DNA of 64,000 nucleotides from Clostridium sp. CAG:413. Lineage in GTDB: Bacteria > Bacillota > Clostridia > Oscillospirales > Acutalibacteraceae. Numbering within the stretch: the stretch's first letter is position 1; each line of letters begins with the position of its first letter. Positions 1-8,632 of the stretch are shown here, one piece after another. A model generated the notes under the pieces. The model worked only from the letters and a program-made list of their open reading frames with translations, had not been told where the DNA came from and made no database searches. The DNA lies in the NCBI GenBank assembly GCA_000431775.1, contig FR888230.1:35823-99822 (forward strand), read 5' to 3'. The translations under genes were made by a program, and so were the position numbers.

Positions 1-663
1 GGGCGGCCCGACCATTATTATGTTGGGACCGCCTGCGGCGGCTATCTCGAGGGCATATCTTGCCTCCTGCTGCCCCATGACGTCGCGGAAATCGGGCAGC
101 GGCAGCTGCGGCTGCTCGTCACGCTGCGGGTCAAAGCGTATCGGCGCAAGGCGCTCCTCGCCGTTCAGGTGCTTTATCACCTGCTCAACGGAGTCGACGG
201 CATATACGTCTATCCCCTCCACAACGGAGCTTTCGAGGGCGTTATCCCTCGGCACAAATACGCTCTTTATCCCCTCTTTTTGCGCCCTTATCACCATCGG
301 CAGGGCTCCGTTGACGTGGCGCACAAGCCCGTCGAGCGACAGTTCGCCGATGAAGGCGCAGTCACGCAGCTCGCAGCGGAGCTGACCGCTGGCGCACAGC
401 ACGGCTATCAGAATGGGCAGGTCATATACCGGTCCCTCCTTGCGTATATCGGCGGGCGAGAGGTTGACCGTCAGCCTGCTCTGCGGGAACGAAAAGCCGC
501 TGTTTTTGACCGCGGAGCGCACTCTGTTCTTCGCTTCGTTGACTGCGGCGTCGGGCAGGCCGACCAGATCGACCCTCGGCAGCCCCTGACCGAAATCGAC
601 CTCGACCCCGACCATGTAGCTGTCAATGCCGAAAAGCCCCATGCTGTTGATACGTGCAAACAT
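1..663 (-). CDS. ComM/YifB-family Mg-chelatase-like ATPase (N-terminal part, truncated by window edge)
   Basis: This is the first 221 codons of a YifB/ComM-type AAA+ protein, a family that in some bacteria helps branch migration of incoming DNA during transformation. The N-terminus begins MFARINSMGLFGIDSYMVGV and continues with the typical ChlI-like region (VDLVGLPDAAV near residues 31-41, LTVNLSPADIRKEG near 63-76). The visible part ends in NIIMVGPP, the start of the Walker A loop, so the ATPase core lies beyond base 1. The ATG at 661-663 follows an AGGGAGGGG ribosome site. It is divergent from topB with an AT-rich spacer between them. The family assignment is firm; the role in this organism is inferred. 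Confidence 0.93.
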   Translation of the reverse strand, partial: MFARINSMGLFGIDSYMVGVEVDFGQGLPRVDLVGLPDAAVNEAKNRVRSAVKNSGFSFPQSRLTVNLSPADIRKEGPVYDLPILIAVLCASGQLRCELRDCAFIGELSLDGLVRHVNGALPMVIRAQKEGIKSVFVPRDNALESSVVEGIDVYAVDSVEQVIKHLNGEERLAPIRFDPQRDEQPQLPLPDFRDVMGQQEARYALEIAAAGGPNIIMVGPP

Positions 664-847
664 CCGACCCCTCCCTATTCTTGATTTTATCAGCGGTCAC
701 TTAATATTGTAATCATACCACGAATTTCTCAAAAATACAATATGTGTCATAAAGTTAAATTTTAATATAGTTCAATATAAGAAAATAAAAATAAATATAC
801 TTTGCTATTATATAAATATCTATAAACTATTGAACGGAGTGACACTC

Positions 848-3028
848 TTGGCTAAAACTCTGGTGTTGACCGAGAAGCCGTCGGTTGCAAAGGATATAGC
901 CCGTGTGCTCGGCTGCAAGCGCAGCGGCAACGGCTGCATCGTCGGCGATAAATATATAGTTACATGGGCGCTGGGGCATCTCGTTACCCTTGCCGACCCC
1001 GAGGCATATGACGATAAATACAAAAGCTGGCGCATGGAGGATCTGCCCATGCTGCCCGGCAGGATGAAGCTCGTCGTTATCGGCCAGACCTCAAAGCAGT
1101 TCAAGGCCGTCAGCTCCCTGCTCTCGAGCGCCGAGGTGAGCGATATAGTCATCGCCACCGACGCGGGGCGCGAGGGCGAGCTTGTCGCAAGGTGGATAAT
1201 CCAAAAGGCAAACTGCCGCAAGCCGATGCGGCGGCTCTGGATATCCTCACAGACGGATAAAGCCATCAAGGAGGGCTTCGCCTCACTCAAGCCCTCGTCG
1301 CAATACGATAATTTATACCGCAGCGCTCAGTGCAGAGCCGAAGCAGATTGGCTTGTCGGGCTGAACGTCACCCGTGCCCTGACCTGCAAGCACAACGCCC
1401 AGCTCTCCGCCGGCAGAGTGCAGACCCCGACCCTCGCCATGATAGTGCGCCGCGAGGAGGATATCCTGCGCTTCAGACCGAAGGATTACTTCACCGTCAA
1501 GGCGGATTTCGGCGAATACACCGCTCTTTATAAAGACGGCAAGGGTCAGGCGAGGTTCGCCGACGCCGCTGCCGCCAAGGAGGTCGCCGACTCCGTCAGG
1601 GGCAAGCGCGGTGTGCTCTCCGAGGTCAAAAAGGTTTATCGCTTTAAGGCTCCGCCCGCCGCCTACGACCTGACCGAGTTGCAAAGGGATGCGAACAAAA
1701 AATACGGCTACTCCGCGAAGCAGACCCTCTCGCTCATGCAGAGTCTTTATGAGACTCACAAGCTGCTGACCTATCCGAGGACGGATTCAAGATATATCAC
1801 AAAGGATGTCGCCGCCACCCTCCCGGAGAGGCTGCGCGCGATAGCAATAGGCCCATATAAGGACGCCGCGAACGCCGTGCTGCGCTCAAAGCCAATTCAG
1901 ACGAAATATATCGTCAACGACGCAAAGGTCACCGACCACCATGCCATAATTCCGACCGAGCAATATGTTGACCTCAACAAGCTCAGCCGTGAGGAGAGGC
2001 ATATTTACGACCTTGTGGTGCGCCGCTTCATTGCCGTGCTCAGCGCCCCGTTTGAGTATGACGAGGTGCAGGTGAAGATAACCGTCGGCAGGTATAATTT
2101 TTACACCAAGGGGCAGTCGGTCAAGTCTGCGGGCTGGAAGGCGCTTTATGACTCCTCGCTCGCCGACGACGATGACGACGCCGAGCCCGATCTCGCCGCC
2201 CAGCGGCTGCCCGCTCTCTCTCAGGGAGCTGCCGCAGCGGTCAAAGAGGTCAGGGTCTTCGCCGGCAAGACCTCGCCGCCCGCAAGATACACCGAAGCAA
2301 CGCTCCTGACCGCTATGGAGAACCCCGCCTCGCAGGTCGAGGACGGCAGACTGCGCGACGCTCTCAAATCGGCAGGCGGCCTCGGCACGCCCGCGACCAG
2401 AGCGGATATCATCGAGAAGCTGTTCAATTCATTCTATATAGAGCGCCGAGGCAGGGAGATATTCCCCACCTCCAAGGGCAGGCAGCTCATCGGCATAGTG
2501 CCGCCCGACCTCAAATCCGCCGAGCTGACGGCGAAGTGGGAGCAGCAGCTCTCGCTGATAGCCGAGGGCAAGGCGAACGACAGGAAATTCATCGAAGAAA
2601 TGCGGGGCTACGCCTCCTCTCTCGTGCAGGCGGTCAAGAGCAGCACGGCGGAGTATAAGCACGACAACATTACCCGCGAGCCGTGCCCGCAATGCGGCAA
2701 ATACCTGCTCGAGGTGAACGGCAAGAAAGGCAAAATGCTCGTCTGCCAGGATAGAGACTGCGGCTACCGCAAGAGCATATCCGTGATAACCAACGCCCGC
2801 TGCCCCGAGTGCCACAAGAAGCTCGAAATGCGCGGCGAAGGCGATAAAAAAGCATTCTTCTGCGTCTGCGGCTACCGTGAGAAGCTCTCGGACTTCGAGA
2901 AGCGCAAGGAAAGCTCAGGCGCGGGCAAACGGGATGTGGCGAAATATATGCAGCAGCAGGCGAAGCAGAAGCCCGCGGGCAACGCCCTTGCCGACCAGCT
3001 TGCAAAATGGATGGAGGAAAACAAATGA
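848..3028 (+). CDS. topB: DNA topoisomerase III (type IA)
   Basis: Type IA topoisomerase of 726 residues that nicks and passes single DNA strands, probably in decatenation and recombination intermediate handling. The Toprim domain opens with EKPSVAKDIA and carries DAGREGE at about residue 105. The active-site tyrosine is about residue 309 within LLTYPRTDSRYI. The C-terminus, from about residue 613, has two zinc-finger-like cysteine clusters (CPQCGK, CPECHK, CVCG), which fits the topoisomerase III/TopB group with added fingers. I chose the TTG at 848 because GGAG lies 8 bases upstream and it gives the family-typical start MAKTLVLTEKPS. A TTG at 830 is in frame but has no ribosome site. The stop overlaps the next start (AAATGA). 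Confidence 0.95.
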   Translation: MAKTLVLTEKPSVAKDIARVLGCKRSGNGCIVGDKYIVTWALGHLVTLADPEAYDDKYKSWRMEDLPMLPGRMKLVVIGQTSKQFKAVSSLLSSAEVSDIVIATDAGREGELVARWIIQKANCRKPMRRLWISSQTDKAIKEGFASLKPSSQYDNLYRSAQCRAEADWLVGLNVTRALTCKHNAQLSAGRVQTPTLAMIVRREEDILRFRPKDYFTVKADFGEYTALYKDGKGQARFADAAAAKEVADSVRGKRGVLSEVKKVYRFKAPPAAYDLTELQRDANKKYGYSAKQTLSLMQSLYETHKLLTYPRTDSRYITKDVAATLPERLRAIAIGPYKDAANAVLRSKPIQTKYIVNDAKVTDHHAIIPTEQYVDLNKLSREERHIYDLVVRRFIAVLSAPFEYDEVQVKITVGRYNFYTKGQSVKSAGWKALYDSSLADDDDDAEPDLAAQRLPALSQGAAAAVKEVRVFAGKTSPPARYTEATLLTAMENPASQVEDGRLRDALKSAGGLGTPATRADIIEKLFNSFYIERRGREIFPTSKGRQLIGIVPPDLKSAELTAKWEQQLSLIAEGKANDRKFIEEMRGYASSLVQAVKSSTAEYKHDNITREPCPQCGKYLLEVNGKKGKMLVCQDRDCGYRKSISVITNARCPECHKKLEMRGEGDKKAFFCVCGYREKLSDFEKRKESSGAGKRDVAKYMQQQAKQKPAGNALADQLAKWMEENK

Positions 3029-4647
3029 AGCGTTTTCTTTCTGTATTGATAATAGTCGCGATGCTCTTAACACTTGCCTCCTGCTCCGAGAGGGGCGCGG
3101 GCAAATCCGTATCATACCCCCTGAGCGCCTCGCCCTCGACCCTCGACCCGCAGTACGCCGCCGAGGTGGAAGCGCAGGCGGTCATCAACAATATTTTTGA
3201 GGGGCTCGTGCGCCTGAATTCAAGCGGCGAGGTCATCCCCGGCATTGCGGAGAGCTGGGATATCTCCGCCGACGGGCTGACCTACACCTTCAAGCTCAAG
3301 GAGGGCACGGAATGGTACTGCCCGATAATCCTAAAGACCGAGTACGGCGAGGAGTTCTATAAGAGATTCTCCGCCGAAAAAATAACGGCGAACGACTTTG
3401 TTTTCGCCTGCCGCAGGACCGTTATGCCCGAGACGAATTCGAGCCACGCACACCGCCTTTTCGCCATTGAGAACGCCCAGGAGATATACTCGGGCAAGCT
3501 CGGTGCGGAGAGCCTCGGCGTGACGGCTCAGGGCGATTACACACTTGTTTTCCGTCTTGCGGCCCCCTGCCCCGACTTCCTCGAGAGACTGACGGAGTGT
3601 GAATTCATGCCCTGCAACGAGGATTTCTTCAACGCAATGGGCGGGCGCTACGGCCTCGGCAACAAGTATATGCTGTGCAACGGCCCGTTTTATGTCAGCG
3701 CATGGGACCCCGAGACTTCCATGACGATAAAAGCCAACAAATTCTACTCGGGCGCATCCAAGGCAAAACCCTCGTCGGTCATCTTTTCGTTTGACCCGAG
3801 CGCAGAGTCGATATCAAGGAAGCTCACGGCGGGCTCTCTCGGTGCGGCGTTCCTGTCGCCCGACGCACCCCAGCCCGAGAACACCGTGACAGTCAGCGAG
3901 AGCGTGAATTCATCATTCGGCTTCATATTCAACTGTGCGAACGCGCTCATGGGCAACAAGGAGCTACGGCTCGCTCTTTGCAGCTCGATAGACCGCAATC
4001 TTTTCAGCTCAAAGGGCAGCAATATAGCCCCCCAGAGCGGATTGGTGCCGAGAAGCTGCTCGGCGGGCGGAGTCAACTACCGTGAATCTGTCGGCAGTCA
4101 GACCCCCTCAATTCAGTATGACGCTGCCGCCGCTGCGACACATTGGAAAAGCGCCCTTTCTCAGCTCGGCACGGATAAACTGACCTTCACCGTCCTTTGC
4201 CCCGCATGGGTCGAGGAGCAGGTGCGACGACAGCTCCAGATATGGCAGCAGATAATGGGCATCGGCCTCGGCGTGACGGTCGTGACGGCGACGGCGGACG
4301 AAATAAGCGCCGCGATCGCCGCCGGCAACTATCAGGTAGCCCTCACGGGCATCGACTCGCCGTATGAGAGCGCGGTGGATTTCCTCGCTTCGTTCTCGGA
4401 CGGCGGCATCTTCGCTTTCTCCGGCAATGAATACTCCGATATAATCAAAAGGCTCATGGGCGTTGACACGGACGGCGAGCTGCTCAGCGGCTGCCTGACG
4501 GCGGAAAATTATCTGCTCGGCAACGCCGTGTGCTACCCCCTATACGAGCGCTCAAGTCGCTTCGTCACCTCAAAGGACGTCGACGGGATATATATGAACG
4601 GCTCGGAGAGCACCGTATGCTTTATTTACGCAAAGAGGTATGACTGA
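3025..4647 (+). CDS. Extracellular solute-binding lipoprotein, OppA/DppA-like (SBP family 5)
   Basis: A 540-residue lipoprotein that would bind peptides or similar solutes outside the membrane. It starts with a lipoprotein signal (MKRFLSVLIIVAMLLTLASC, lipid-modified Cys20). This is followed by family-5 features: STLDPQYA, NNIFEGLVRLNSSGEVIPGI, and AESWDISADGLTYTFKLKEG. The ATG overlaps the topB stop codon by four bases, so the two genes are probably cotranslated. No oligopeptide permease or ATPase genes are adjacent, so it either uses a transporter encoded elsewhere or has a sensory role. Its stop overlaps the start of the VanZ-like gene. The substrate cannot be read from sequence. Confidence 0.9.
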   Translation: MKRFLSVLIIVAMLLTLASCSERGAGKSVSYPLSASPSTLDPQYAAEVEAQAVINNIFEGLVRLNSSGEVIPGIAESWDISADGLTYTFKLKEGTEWYCPIILKTEYGEEFYKRFSAEKITANDFVFACRRTVMPETNSSHAHRLFAIENAQEIYSGKLGAESLGVTAQGDYTLVFRLAAPCPDFLERLTECEFMPCNEDFFNAMGGRYGLGNKYMLCNGPFYVSAWDPETSMTIKANKFYSGASKAKPSSVIFSFDPSAESISRKLTAGSLGAAFLSPDAPQPENTVTVSESVNSSFGFIFNCANALMGNKELRLALCSSIDRNLFSSKGSNIAPQSGLVPRSCSAGGVNYRESVGSQTPSIQYDAAAAATHWKSALSQLGTDKLTFTVLCPAWVEEQVRRQLQIWQQIMGIGLGVTVVTATADEISAAIAAGNYQVALTGIDSPYESAVDFLASFSDGGIFAFSGNEYSDIIKRLMGVDTDGELLSGCLTAENYLLGNAVCYPLYERSSRFVTSKDVDGIYMNGSESTVCFIYAKRYD

Positions 4648-5138
4648 TGAAAAAAAGGAATGCGCTCATCGCCGTTTCATGGGCGCTGGTCGCAATTTGC
4701 ATGGGCGTGATTTTTTATCTCTCCTCACAGAATGCGGATGACTCCGCAATGCTCAGCGACGAGGTGAAGAATCTTTTCGGGCTGAAATGGGGCATATTCA
4801 TCATACGCAAATGCGCCCATTTCCTCGAATTCACGGGGCTTGCAGTGCTGATACTCAACGCCCTCTACCGCACCTGCGGCAGGACGAGGCCCTATCTCAC
4901 CTTCATCTTGACCGCCGCATACGCGGTCCGCGACGAGGCATACGCGGTCAGCGACGAGATGCACCAGCTCTTTGTGGAGGGCAGAGCCTGCCGAGCCTTT
5001 GACGTGCTTGTCGACAGCCTCGGCGCGGCGGCGGGGATAATCGCACTTTATATCTTAATGGAATTATATAAATTTATCAAAGAGCGCCGCAGTCACAACT
5101 CGGCGGCTCATTCGGATAAGGGAGGCGAGCAAGAATGA
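4647..5138 (+). CDS. VanZ-like membrane protein
   Basis: A 163-residue membrane protein with hydrophobic segments near residues 7-26, 55-72, 82-95 and 120-140. The order of motifs (KCAHFLEFTGLAVL, then SDEMHQLFVEGR, then DVLVDSLGAAAG) is that of the VanZ-like family. Some VanZ proteins confer low-level teicoplanin resistance, but most members are uncharacterised. The YAVSDE segment just before the HQLF motif is present twice because of a 21-bp in-frame tandem duplication (4917-4958). It starts on the last base of the previous stop (TGATG) and its own stop overlaps the next start, so it is embedded in a translationally coupled run. Function here is unknown. Confidence 0.85.
   Translation: MKKRNALIAVSWALVAICMGVIFYLSSQNADDSAMLSDEVKNLFGLKWGIFIIRKCAHFLEFTGLAVLILNALYRTCGRTRPYLTFILTAAYAVRDEAYAVSDEMHQLFVEGRACRAFDVLVDSLGAAAGIIALYILMELYKFIKERRSHNSAAHSDKGGEQE
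4917..4958 (+). repeat. 21-bp in-frame tandem duplication inside the VanZ-like gene
   Basis: Bases 4917-4937 and 4938-4958 are the same 21-mer with a single C/A difference. They encode AYAVRDE followed by AYAVSDE, directly before the conserved MHQLF motif. The copies are in frame and add seven residues. Confidence 0.9.
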
Positions 5139-6427
5139 CCGACAGCGCAAAGATCATGGCGGCGGGCTGCGCGGCAGGCGCAGCGGCGGCGGTGATGCCG
5201 ACCGTCTACGGCATTGTTAAGACATTCTCAAGGCCGCTCGAGGAGCGTGACAGGCTCAGTGCTCAGGGCGACGGCTTTGTTACCGCGGCGGGCAAGCAAG
5301 TGTTCCTGCGAGGGATAAACCTTGCGGATGCGCTGCCCGAGCTGCTTCGGGACGGCGAGGTGCTGAACGCAGGCTCGAGCGAGATTTTTTCGCTTCTCGG
5401 CGACCGCTTCGGCAGCTACGGCGCAAGGAAGCTCTTTGAGCGCTACGGCGAGGGGCTTGTCTCCGACAAAGATGTGAAATATATATCGAAGCTCGGCGCG
5501 AACTGCGTCAGGATCCCGCTCAGGAGCGAGCTTCTCTTCAAAAAAGACGGCTGCAAGGGCGACCCGGAGCTTGACAGGCTCGACCATATCGTCGCCAAAT
5601 GCCGCAAAGCGGGGCTTTATGTGATATTCGACCTTCACTCCGCCCCCGGCTTCCAAAACAACGATATTTCCTGCGGCAAAGCGGATTCATGCCGCTTCTT
5701 TGAGCAGGGCAAGGAGGGCTTCGAGGCAAGGAACGCCGCCGTGCGCCTTTGGTCACTCCTCGCCGCCCACTACAAGGACGAGCCTGCGGTGGCGGGCTAC
5801 GACCTGCTCAACCGCCCGCTGCTCAGAGTCGCCGATTGGGAAAAATCGCTTGATACGCTGCACAAATTCTATTACAGGGCGTTCAGGGCGATAAGAAACA
5901 GCGGCTCGGAGCAGATAGTAATCATGCAGGCCGCCCACGGAGCGGATACCCTGCCCGACCCCGCCAAATACGAGGGTAAGAACGTCGCCTTCGGCCTCTA
6001 TTCGCACTTCCACACCACCTTTGAGACCGACGCGCTCGTCAAATCCCTCGGAGCAAGAGGCGGCAGGCGCGTGCCGTTCATCGTGTGTAAATTACGCACC
6101 GACGTCAGCCCGGAATACCCGCTCTCGGCTCTCAGCGACGCCGGCGTTTCATGGCTCATCGGCGATTTCAAGGGCAGCGGCGCATCCGCGCTCTACTACG
6201 GAGTTGCGGGCGGCGCCGATATAGCCGCCGACGGCTATGAAGAGATAGCTTCAAATCTTGCTGGCGCTGCGGCAACGCCCCAGCTCACCGAGAATACGGA
6301 GCTTGCCGCCGAGCTGAAGGTGCAGTTCGGCAGGCGCTACTCCGCCGCATCAAGCGAAAGCATCGAGAAGCCCGAAAAAGGCTTCAAATTCAAGCTCGGC
6401 TTCAACGCCGTTGTCGGCGTAAAATAA
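5135..6427 (+). CDS. Glycoside hydrolase family 5-like protein lacking catalytic glutamates (probable pseudoenzyme)
   Basis: A 430-residue protein with an Ala-rich hydrophobic N-terminus (residues 4-28, possible anchor or signal) and then a GH5/cellulase-like barrel. Recognisable family features are FLRGINLAD (near 56-64), CVRIPLR (Arg126) and YVIFDLHSAPGFQNN (His168). In active GH5 enzymes the acid/base lies in an N-E-P triplet; here the equivalent reads LLNRP with Arg227. The nucleophile strand, normally ending V-G-E-F, appears to read FIVCKLRT with Lys319. With both acids gone, hydrolysis is unlikely and a binding or structural role is more plausible. GGGAGG precedes the ATG, and the gene overlaps the VanZ-like stop by four bases. 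The fold call is fairly strong; the alignment of the second site is by eye. Confidence 0.75.
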   Translation: MTDSAKIMAAGCAAGAAAAVMPTVYGIVKTFSRPLEERDRLSAQGDGFVTAAGKQVFLRGINLADALPELLRDGEVLNAGSSEIFSLLGDRFGSYGARKLFERYGEGLVSDKDVKYISKLGANCVRIPLRSELLFKKDGCKGDPELDRLDHIVAKCRKAGLYVIFDLHSAPGFQNNDISCGKADSCRFFEQGKEGFEARNAAVRLWSLLAAHYKDEPAVAGYDLLNRPLLRVADWEKSLDTLHKFYYRAFRAIRNSGSEQIVIMQAAHGADTLPDPAKYEGKNVAFGLYSHFHTTFETDALVKSLGARGGRRVPFIVCKLRTDVSPEYPLSALSDAGVSWLIGDFKGSGASALYYGVAGGADIAADGYEEIASNLAGAAATPQLTENTELAAELKVQFGRRYSAASSESIEKPEKGFKFKLGFNAVVGVK

Positions 6428-6448
6428 GCGCAGGATAAGGGGAAAGAT

Positions 6449-7759
6449 ATGGGATCGAAATTCGGCTTTGCGGGTCTGCCCGCCTATGAGGGCGGCTCAC
6501 CCATAGATGAAATATTCAATTGCGGCGGCGCGCTTGCGGACGACACCGACTCCGCTACGCCCGAGGACGCATATATGCAGATAGTGCGGGACACTTCCGA
6601 GGATGAGTTCCTCGCCTACTGCCGAAGGCTCGAGTCGGAGGGCTTCACCGCCGTCTATGACCGCGGGAATTCCGCCGGGCTTTATCGCCAATATGAAAGA
6701 GGCGGCAGGATCGTCGATGAAAGAGGCGGCAGGCTCGTCTATACTTATTATATCTATGCCGAGCGCACGGCAAGGATAATCTCGGAGGGGCGCACCTGCA
6801 CCGTCGTCGAATTCTCGGGCGGCGGCGAAAACACGCTCGGCGACACGGCGCTGATGCAGTTCAGCCTCTACTATTCTGATATGATACACGGCACGACCTG
6901 CGACTGCGGCATGATGTATGTATTACGGCTGCGGAACAACGAGCTTATCATCGTTGACGGCGGCGAATACGAGCAGAGCACCGAGGAGGCGGTCAATGAA
7001 TTCATGGAGCGCATCCATGCCCTGACCGGCACACCGAGGGGCGGCAGGATAACGATAGCCGCATGGTACTGCACCCATGACCACAACGACCACATGGACT
7101 TTTTCTCAAAGCTCATTCGCTTCCGTTCGGACGAGCTGGAGCTGAAGCGGGTGATGTTCAACCTGCCGTCGGCGAGGCTTCAGCCGCACAGCGACCCCTG
7201 CACCGCCCGCATGAGGAGCAGGATAAGCAAAGCATATCCGAATGTCAAGTTCCTGAAGCTCCACACGGGTCAGCGCTTCACGCTCGGCAACGCGGCAGTC
7301 GAAGTGCTTGCCACCCACGAGGATATCCTGCCGAGACACCTTGCCGAGGGTATGTATTACGACGGCGTGAACGAGACCTCGACGATACTTAAAATAGAGT
7401 TCGAGGGTCAGTCGATACTCTTCCTTGCGGACGCCATTGACACCGTCGGCGAGATATTCCGCGAGCGCTTCGGCGGCGTGGGGCTTGAATGCACCTATCT
7501 CCAGGCGGCGCACCACTGCATAAACAGGGTCGAGGATATCTATAATTCAGTCAAGGCAAAGGCTATCCTGATCCCTCAGTGCAGATATATCGCCGAGAGC
7601 CGCCACTACGATAATTACCGCCTCATCTGTGACTGCTACGGCGCAGAGAACACCTTCTTCGCCGGCGACTGCACCCGCATATGCTTCACCGACGGCCAAA
7701 CCTCCCGCGTCGAATATTACCCCACCGTCGGCGGCAAATACGACGGCTCGGAATATTGA
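6449..7759 (+). CDS. Metallo-beta-lactamase-fold hydrolase (ComEC/Rec2-type MBL domain)
   Basis: A 436-residue cytoplasmic protein. The C-terminal two thirds is an MBL fold with the metal signature T-H-D-H-N-D-H (His210, His212, Asp214, His215). Later ligand-like positions occur in LFLADAID and LQAAHHCINR. The approximately 150-residue N-terminal part is not one I recognise. The ribosome site AAGGGGA lies about 6 bases before the ATG. It follows the GH5-like gene by 21 bases and is the last gene of the rightward run from topB, ending at a terminator hairpin. A 24-bp tandem duplication (6695-6742) gives ERGGRIVD-ERGGRLVY. Substrate unknown. Confidence 0.8.
   Translation: MGSKFGFAGLPAYEGGSPIDEIFNCGGALADDTDSATPEDAYMQIVRDTSEDEFLAYCRRLESEGFTAVYDRGNSAGLYRQYERGGRIVDERGGRLVYTYYIYAERTARIISEGRTCTVVEFSGGGENTLGDTALMQFSLYYSDMIHGTTCDCGMMYVLRLRNNELIIVDGGEYEQSTEEAVNEFMERIHALTGTPRGGRITIAAWYCTHDHNDHMDFFSKLIRFRSDELELKRVMFNLPSARLQPHSDPCTARMRSRISKAYPNVKFLKLHTGQRFTLGNAAVEVLATHEDILPRHLAEGMYYDGVNETSTILKIEFEGQSILFLADAIDTVGEIFRERFGGVGLECTYLQAAHHCINRVEDIYNSVKAKAILIPQCRYIAESRHYDNYRLICDCYGAENTFFAGDCTRICFTDGQTSRVEYYPTVGGKYDGSEY
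6695..6742 (+). repeat. 24-bp in-frame tandem duplication inside the MBL-fold gene
   Basis: Bases 6695-6718 and 6719-6742 match except at two positions and encode ERGGRIVD then ERGGRLVY. It lies N-terminal to the metal-binding core. Confidence 0.85.
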
Positions 7760-7772
7760 TCCGATATACTAA

Positions 7773-7820
7773 ACCCGCCCCTTCGCCATGTAAATCACAG
7801 CAAAGGAGCGGGTCGTTTTA
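7773..7820 (+). terminator. Intrinsic terminator after the MBL-fold gene
   Basis: An 11-bp stem (7773-7783 with 7803-7813, one mismatch, ACCCGCCCCTT against AAGGAGCGGGT) is followed by CGTTTTAT. It ends the topB-to-MBL run just before base composition drops. Confidence 0.65.
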
Positions 7821-7862
7821 TATGATATTTTAATATAATTAAAATGTATGGAGTTGGTTATT

Positions 7863-8306
7863 ATGATGCCTCGTGCGATAGAATATCGAGAATATAACCC
7901 AAGCGATATAGGGTATGTCAGAGATATTATTGAATATGATCTGGGATACAGTGTTTTGCCTGATGAGCTTGAGGGCAGGATAAATGAAATGCTTTCTCGC
8001 AATGATTACAAAATCTTTGTCGCCTGTGACGGAGAAAAAACAGTCGGATTTGTCGGTATGGTTTCATTTATCGCATTTGAATTGAAAACCAAAGCCGCAA
8101 AGATCACCGCTCTTGCCGTTTCCATGGAATACAGAAAAAACGGTATCGGCACCAAGCTGCTGAATTTAGTCGAAAACTATTGCAGAAGCAACAATATAGG
8201 CTTAGTGTCACTGAACAGCGGCTTGCCGAGGGAGGGCGCTCACCTTTTTTATGAATCCAAGGGCTATATCAAAAAGAGTTATGGATTTGTTAAACAAATA
8301 GAATAG
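7863..8306 (+). CDS. GNAT-family N-acetyltransferase
   Basis: A 147-residue acetyl-CoA-dependent acetyltransferase of unknown substrate. The core shows KITALAVSMEYRKNGIGTKL, where the R-x-x-G-I-G/A element is the acetyl-CoA pyrophosphate loop, followed by a C-terminal LFYESKGYIKKSYGFVK strand-helix typical of GNATs. I placed the start at 7863 because GGAG (7851-7854) lies 8 bases upstream. The earlier in-frame ATG at 7848 has no such site. The gene is visibly more AT-rich than the genes to its left, in keeping with the rlmD-proximal patch being acquired. Confidence 0.85.
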   Translation: MMPRAIEYREYNPSDIGYVRDIIEYDLGYSVLPDELEGRINEMLSRNDYKIFVACDGEKTVGFVGMVSFIAFELKTKAAKITALAVSMEYRKNGIGTKLLNLVENYCRSNNIGLVSLNSGLPREGAHLFYESKGYIKKSYGFVKQIE

Positions 8307-8632
8307 AAAATCGCCAAAAGGGCGGACTCAGATAAAGATAAGCCGCCCTGTAAAAAGTCTTTTGCCCTGTGGCTTCGTTAAAAATGCTCGCAATATATCT
8401 CCATTATTCCTGCGCTTTTTGCCCCCACTTTTTATGTTCTAATTTCATTGTAATCTTGTTTAGATTCAAGATTTCAAAAAACGGGGGCACAAAATGGAGC
8501 CATTTTTGAATTCCGGGGGCGCTTTTCGCCCCCAGATAGTGAAAGTGGAGGCACTTTCTGCCCCCACTCAAGATATGTTGAAGTGGTGCTAAAATACAGT
8601 TTAGATTTACCATACATACAAACAGGAAGTTA
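8307..8632. other. Noncoding gap with nested GC-tract hairpins
   Basis: This 326-base AT-rich stretch holds no convincing gene. An AGGGCGG...CCGCCCT hairpin (about 8322-8350) is followed by an imperfect T-rich tail and may terminate the acetyltransferase transcript. Further right are two tight hairpins: GGGGGCG-CTTTT-CGCCCCC (8515-8533), and an AGTGGAGGCA stem with a five-base loop (8544-8568, one mismatch). An upstream GCCCCCAC tract near 8420 could also pair with GGGGGC near 8484. The same GCCCCCA word recurs, suggesting a small noncoding repeat. Its role is not evident. Confidence 0.5.

Noticed and set aside
830-847. An upstream TTG start for topB at 830
   Set aside because: No Shine-Dalgarno sequence precedes it, and the family-typical start MAKTLVLTEKPS is at TTG 848 with GGAG 8 bases before it.
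8404-8613. A 69-codon open frame on the minus strand in the hairpin-rich gap
   Set aside because: The frame runs through GC-tract hairpins, has no ribosome site and shows no protein-like motif. Noncoding structure is the better reading.
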